From Paulownia fortunei (Eukaryota > Streptophyta > Magnoliopsida > Lamiales > Paulowniaceae), in the NCBI GenBank assembly GCA_019321725.1, contig CM033119.1, positions 15,016,694 through 15,080,693 of the forward strand: a DNA stretch of 64,000 nt, in the 5' to 3' direction. Below, in pieces: positions 59,054 to 64,000 of the stretch; positions within the stretch are counted from its first letter, which is position 1, and every line of letters begins with the position of its first letter. The notes under the pieces were generated by a model that was not told where the DNA came from, searched no databases, and saw nothing but the letters and a program-made list of their open reading frames with translations. The translations under genes were made by a program, and so were the position numbers.

Positions 59054-60640
59054 CGTAAACAAATTTCAGTGCCAAGACAGCAATTTTCGGAAGAAATTGT
59101 ATTTTTCGATTAAAATCAAACTAAAATTATAATTTTTTAAAAGTTAGTAAATGTAAATTAATGACCTCAAAAATAAAAGAATTAAAATGCTACCTATGCC
59201 AACATATAGGACGAATTTTGTTTTGCCCACAGGTATTCAATCATCCACACTAATCGACATAGTGACTGCGATTAGCATTAGGTAATTTCAAAGTTCACTA
59301 TATTGAATATATTTATAAACAATGTCAATGCATCTAATATCTTTTTCATTTGTTTTGTAAACTAGATTCATTGAAAGGGATGTTACTCGAAATCTCCCAA
59401 ATGACATTAAGAGTGGCATGGCATAGATGGCATAAAATGCTGAAGGCAACTAAGGATTTGATTTGGGAGAACTTCAAGGTAATTTTGAACTATTCAAATA
59501 TCATAGAAAGTTGTTAATGTAGGTTTTATTTGATTTCTCAATGTGAGTTTACACATTTGGGTGAATGAGTTATCAAAAGAAATGGAAATAAGTTATTGAA
59601 AATGAGTTATTGGGGGGCATCTGAGGGACGTGTGTATGGATACGGGCCTAGCCAATGTTATGATAGAGCTAGTGGAAATGAGTTATCAAAAGCAGTGGAT
59701 GAGATGCATGCTACTACTATATATAAAGACGGAAGAAGAGTTTTGAACAAGAGAAGTGGAGAGTAAGGGGATGTTAGAACATGCTGCCGAGCAAGCTCAG
59801 AAGAGGGAAGAAGAGGCTGGGAGGGGGATTACAAGAGCGATTCAAGAAGTTGGGGGTACACAAGCCATCAATATGCAGGTTGATTTGGACAACGAGAGTA
59901 GCGAAACTTCGGTGGAAATGGCTAGTTCCCTATTTTTCACTAAGTAGACAGATGATTTAGTGACTTGTGTTGGTTAACCACTTGACTACTAGTGTGGATT
60001 CTTATACTTGCATATGGTTTATTTGTTTTGTAAGATGTGTTCATGACTTAGTTCACATTGTTTTGGATGGTTAGTTGACTTGTTTGGAAGACTTATATTT
60101 GATGTTTAATTTTTTTAATGAACCAATGGATTGTCAGAGTGATTGATTTAGAAGTTGATGTTTATTTGGTTTTACCAAAATGTTGCAATGAGCATGTTAT
60201 AAATTTGGATTTAGAGATTAAATTAGTCATTATATACAAAGTTGGAGATTGACCATAGACGGATTTAAAAGCTCATGTCTTTAAGAATTTAGAGAGTCTA
60301 TAGAAATAAATGTGAAGATGGAATAACAGATTAGTGATGAACAAGAGATGAGGTCAAACGTGGAATTGAGCTGATTATTAGTAAATTAGAGATGGAGTTA
60401 GAGATGCTTTATTTTACATGCGTACAAATTTAGAGGCGAAATTGAAGATGGATTGTTTACGGAGCTAGAGATGGATTTTAGTAAAGAATGGTTCGAAATC
60501 AATGACCAATTTAAAGTTGGATTGCAGTTGAGCTTCAACCTTGAGAGATGGAAAGAATTCCATCCCCAAAGTCAGCCACAGCAGCTATCAGACAAGATGT
60601 TGGAGACATAAAATTTTCGTCTCATTTTTTTCTGAGAGAC
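59054..60640. other. Possible decayed transposon coding remnant, unassigned
   Basis: An open stretch at about 59605-59766 reads SYWGASEGRVYGYGPSQCYDR, then AVDEMHATTIYKDGRRVLN. It is followed in another frame by MESKGMLEHAAEQAQKREEE and GRGITRAIQEVGGTQAINMQ, ending at 59947. The GRVYGxGP phrase and coiled-coil-like helix recall C-terminal parts of plant transposase-associated (En/Spm-type) proteins, but I cannot confirm this. The rest is intergenic. Confidence 0.3.
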
Positions 60641-60647
60641 ATAAATA

Positions 60648-61046
60648 TAGGCATTGTTTGGTTTCATTTTCATATAATATATTTTTTTTTAGAAATAAAA
60701 AAATATTTGTTATTTGTATTTTATGAAAATAGTATTTTCATTCTCCAAATATACTAATCATCTATTATAATATTTAAATAATTATATATTTTACTATACC
60801 TCCACTAACTATAAATATTGATAAGATATTTACAGTTGAAAATGGATTTCACTGCTACAACAAACAACATTGACAAAATATCTGTATAAGAAAAAATATT
60901 CTCAAAATAAATTATATTATTTCTTCTCAATAAAATATCCAAATACGTTTTTACTCTCCACATATTTTTTAATTTTTTTATCAAAAGACATTCTTTCAAA
61001 ATAAGTTTTTCAAACAATAGGAAATAAAACCAAACAAAACCATAGT
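60648..61046. mobile_element. MITE-like element with inverted ends
   Basis: The left end reads CATTGTTTGGTTTCATTTTC and the reverse complement of the right end reads TATGGTTTTGTTTGGTTTTA. These form an imperfect terminal inverted repeat around about 400 bp of AT-rich non-coding sequence. A relative is at 7095-7430. The TTGTTTGGTT style is common among hAT-derived MITEs. Target duplications were not resolved. Confidence 0.55.
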
Positions 61047-62390
61047 CTTCAAGCTGTAAATCCTATTTTCATGTAGGCAATTTGACAATTTATATATATA
61101 GGGTCTATATAAATTAATAGTAATATATGTTTTGCTACAATAATAATTTTCAGTAAAGAAGAATCATGCTTTGTTCTCATCATTGACAATTACTATATAT
61201 AGTGATAGGAGTAAAAATCGTCACTGATATTCTTCGTTTTCTAGTATGAAATAACAATAGAAATTCTAAAATGTTAGTAAATGAACTTTTTGGGCCTTTG
61301 TGAATTCAAATAAAATCTGTTGATATGGACTTTTCCAATCCATTCGAAGGAGATGGGCCAAGAATAGAGAATAGCTTTCGAAGAGTCTTAACTACCCCCA
61401 GTTGGAATTCAATCAAATAGCTGAATTGGAGGTGGGATTAATGCGGGATGTAAATTTTCGATTTTTCAAAAATTTAGTTAGTTCAAACATGAAAGCCTAG
61501 CATTTTTTATAGTAGTAAAAGGAAAATTGGAAAATATAAAAGGGTTCCCTCATAGAGTTTTATTCAATTAGTTATAAAAAAATTATGATAAACCCTTAAA
61601 TCTATCTTTCAATTGAATTTTGTTTACATGTTCAAATATTTAACCATAAAGTAACAGTGTATGTTATCCAGGAAGAATAAACTCAAAAATTATTATGTAA
61701 ATGGACTATAATAAGAGTACATATATAGGATGATGATCAATAAAAATTGATGGAAAAAAAAACAAAAAATGCAATCTTTTTTAAATAAATAGAAAAAATA
61801 TTTTATTTGAGGTAGAAAAAGATAAGATAAAGTCCCAAGCTGAATAACTTCACAAGTGAAGTCGATGAAGTTGAGAGGCAATCAAAAGTTCCGAGAAAAA
61901 AATATAAAAAAAGTTCAATATAATTTTTTTTTTTTTTTGGGAAATACGAGAAAACAAATAAAGAAGATCAAAGTATAAAGGATTGATTCGATTTTGTCGC
62001 ATAAAATTTGGGTAATTAAGAATCCTATCTTGTCTAGTGGACAATAAAATGCTTCTTTTCTAAATATATAAGAGGATAATTTGCTATAATATTTTTTGTA
62101 CATGAATTTGGAGTGATTTGCAATTAAATTTGGTCTTACAAATTACATCATAACAAGGTCTGAATCCAATGGAACGTGGGAAATTCGGCATTTAATATAT
62201 ATATGAGTATATTATGAATTTTTATTAAAAGTTACGATGAAAAAATTGATCAAAAAATACCAAAACGAATAATATATAAATTTATAGACGAACAAGTAAA
62301 ATACAAATATAAAAATTGTTCAAAAGCAAAAAAATGAGTTATTTGACATTATTTTTTTACGTGAAATGTTTGTACTTATTCTTAAATTAT
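61047..62390. other. Intergenic sequence, no gene seen
   Basis: The stretch 61180-61255, with TATATATAGTGATAGG, AATCGTCACTGATATT and TTTTCTAGTATGAAA, looks like the worn end of a CACTA-type or related MITE. Open frames at 61693-62103 on the minus strand are Phe/Tyr/Leu-rich low-complexity translations of AT-rich DNA. Confidence 0.35.
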
Positions 62391-62705
62391 GCATTTATTA
62401 TTTTTTATTTATTTCTATATCATTTAATTTATAATTATGATATAATTTAAAGATAATTATTTAATAGTAACTAGTATATTTACAAATAATAGGGTTTTTT
62501 TAATTTATATGAGATTCTATTAATACTTATAAATAATTTTTAAATTATATTCAACTATTATAATTTTTCATAAAATATAAATTATTATTCGTCAATTATT
62601 ATACCCAATAAATGCAATACATATATGTTACACGTTTCATCTCAAAAATATATTATTTGACAGTTCAGAATGTTTATAAAAAATAAAAATATTTTTTAAT
62701 TTTTT
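62390..62705 (-). repeat. AT-rich dispersed repeat, inverted partner of 16200-16530
   Basis: The reverse complement is collinear with 16200-16530 over about 300 bp, including an identical TTTATAAGTATTAATAGAAT. See that entry for the matching words. No coding potential. Confidence 0.6.
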
Positions 62706-64000
62706 ATATATAAATATACTCTATGAATATAATACGAATTTTAATTAATAAAATAAATTCAATTTTCGAAGCATATAATATTAGTAAGATGCCCAAATGA
62801 TGGGCTCAATTGGGTAAGTGTGAATTTACTTACTGCACGATTGATCATTCAAAGGAAGATTACTTTTAGGAAAATGCAATTTTTTTTCGAATATTTTCCA
62901 TTCTATTATTTAGTTATACACGGATTGAAGTCAGAATTAGATGTATATTTTTATTTCAATGTTGGGTTCACTTAATATATAAATAGATTGGAATAAATTT
63001 TTACTTATTATGACTATTACATGCCTTTTATACTAACAACATGCAAACATATTTAAACATAAAATTTTATGCATAATAACTGATAAAATAATTATTATTT
63101 TAACTATCATGCAAATACATATAAGTATGTATCTACACAAACGTAAATATGTATAATAGTTACTGAATATTTTAATAGACACATATTTATACACCATAAA
63201 AGATGACACTCACACCATGCGAATACACACAAATATATTTATATTTTATATAAATATAAATTTAAATATATGTGGTAAATTTATAAATACATATTTTATA
63301 TAAATAAATAAACTTTGTAGTATATAAGTATATTTATAAATTTTAATGTATAAAAACAAAACTTATGTTACAGATTTATTGTGAATATAAATTCTATTAA
63401 TATATTTGTTGTTTTCACATATGAAAATATATACATAATATATTAGAAATATGTATTCAATTACATATATATATATATATATGTATAAGTTAGCTTTCAA
63501 CGTTATTCAGATAATTATAAATGAAGCGTGAACAAATAATTCACAACTAATAGTAAATTTGATGAAATTAATTCAGAATGAAATGAGCAAACTGATATGG
63601 GGAGTCTTGTTATCCTCCAAATGGATTTTTGAATTTGAAGTTTGACATTATACTTTTTTAAATATCTTGTAGCATATTTTTATATATTCTCATGATAATT
63701 CAATGCGTTTTGAATATGTTATAGGGATTTTAATGTATTTTCTTCAAGATTTCGTGCAGTCACGTCTTTGGATTTGATAGGGAATGTCAAGGATGTGTTT
63801 TAGTATATACTTAAATATTATCAATAGCTTTCGTAATAGTCTATATTTAATGATGATATCATATATTATTTCCATCATTACTATGCAAATTCTATATCTA
63901 TTTAGGGTTCTTATTTTTCGCTCCAAATATTACATCTTGCATTCTAAATCCCACATCTTTATTATTAAACTAATGAAGGTACCTCTATAAGATTTCTATT
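62706..64000. other. AT-rich sequence to the window end, no gene seen
   Basis: Almost featureless AT-rich DNA with many TATATA stretches, including a TA microsatellite at about 63463-63484. No recognisable protein, RNA gene or element boundary was found. Confidence 0.45.

Overview
The window looks like nuclear DNA from a flowering plant, most likely a eudicot. It is very AT-rich, the genes carry GT-AG introns, and more than half of the sequence that can be interpreted is decayed transposable elements. I cannot name the species from the sequence alone. Three protein-coding genes appear intact. They are a three-exon ERG28 sterol-complex scaffold gene (+, 8043-10676), a three-exon EPFL-type secreted cysteine-rich peptide gene closest to EPFL2 (-, 30088-30720), and a ten-exon DUF676/ROG1-like lipase gene (-, 38122-44010). 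All three were rebuilt by joining exons at splice sites, with reading frame conserved across every junction. They serve unrelated pathways (sterol synthesis, peptide signalling, lipid hydrolysis), and nothing suggests they act together.

Three host-gene relics lie between the intact genes. One is an intronless, frameshifted copy of a LOG-type cytokinin-activating enzyme (-, 25831-26379). One is a membrane-anchored acidic protein whose frame is interrupted by a single TGA in its transmembrane segment (-, 19255-19686). The third is an RNase H-like fragment (-, 18619-18933).

Layout: 1-7030 is a mosaic of one AT-rich LTR family, and its first two copies form an imperfect palindrome more than 6 kb long centred near 3.23 kb. 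ERG28 lies at 8-10.7 kb. A three-copy 204-bp tandem repeat and a G-rich minisatellite follow at 12.4-13.2 kb, and a third copy of the LTR family at 14.4-16.1 kb. The 18.6-19.7 kb stretch holds two gene relics, and a three-copy 180-bp tandem repeat is at 22.6-23.2 kb. A LOG retrocopy and an Athila-like pol remnant lie at 25.8-28.7 kb, and EPFL2 at 30.1-30.7 kb. A fold-back MITE is at 33.5-34.2 kb and the lipase gene at 38-44 kb. A hAT-like terminal-inverted-repeat element is at 45.1-47.0 kb. A non-autonomous Ty3/gypsy element with a gag remnant and minisatellites in place of pol is at 47.0-51.5 kb, and a degenerate Ty3/gypsy element with a deletion at its RT/3'-LTR junction at 54.8-59.1 kb. The last 5 kb is AT-rich with MITE-like repeats.

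I found no convincing evidence of a new multi-gene system. The observations most worth following up are the giant LTR palindrome, the EPFL2 peptide with an extra seventh mature-domain cysteine, the gag-only gypsy element with two internal minisatellites, the GC-AG intron in the lipase gene, and the single-stop membrane-protein relic.
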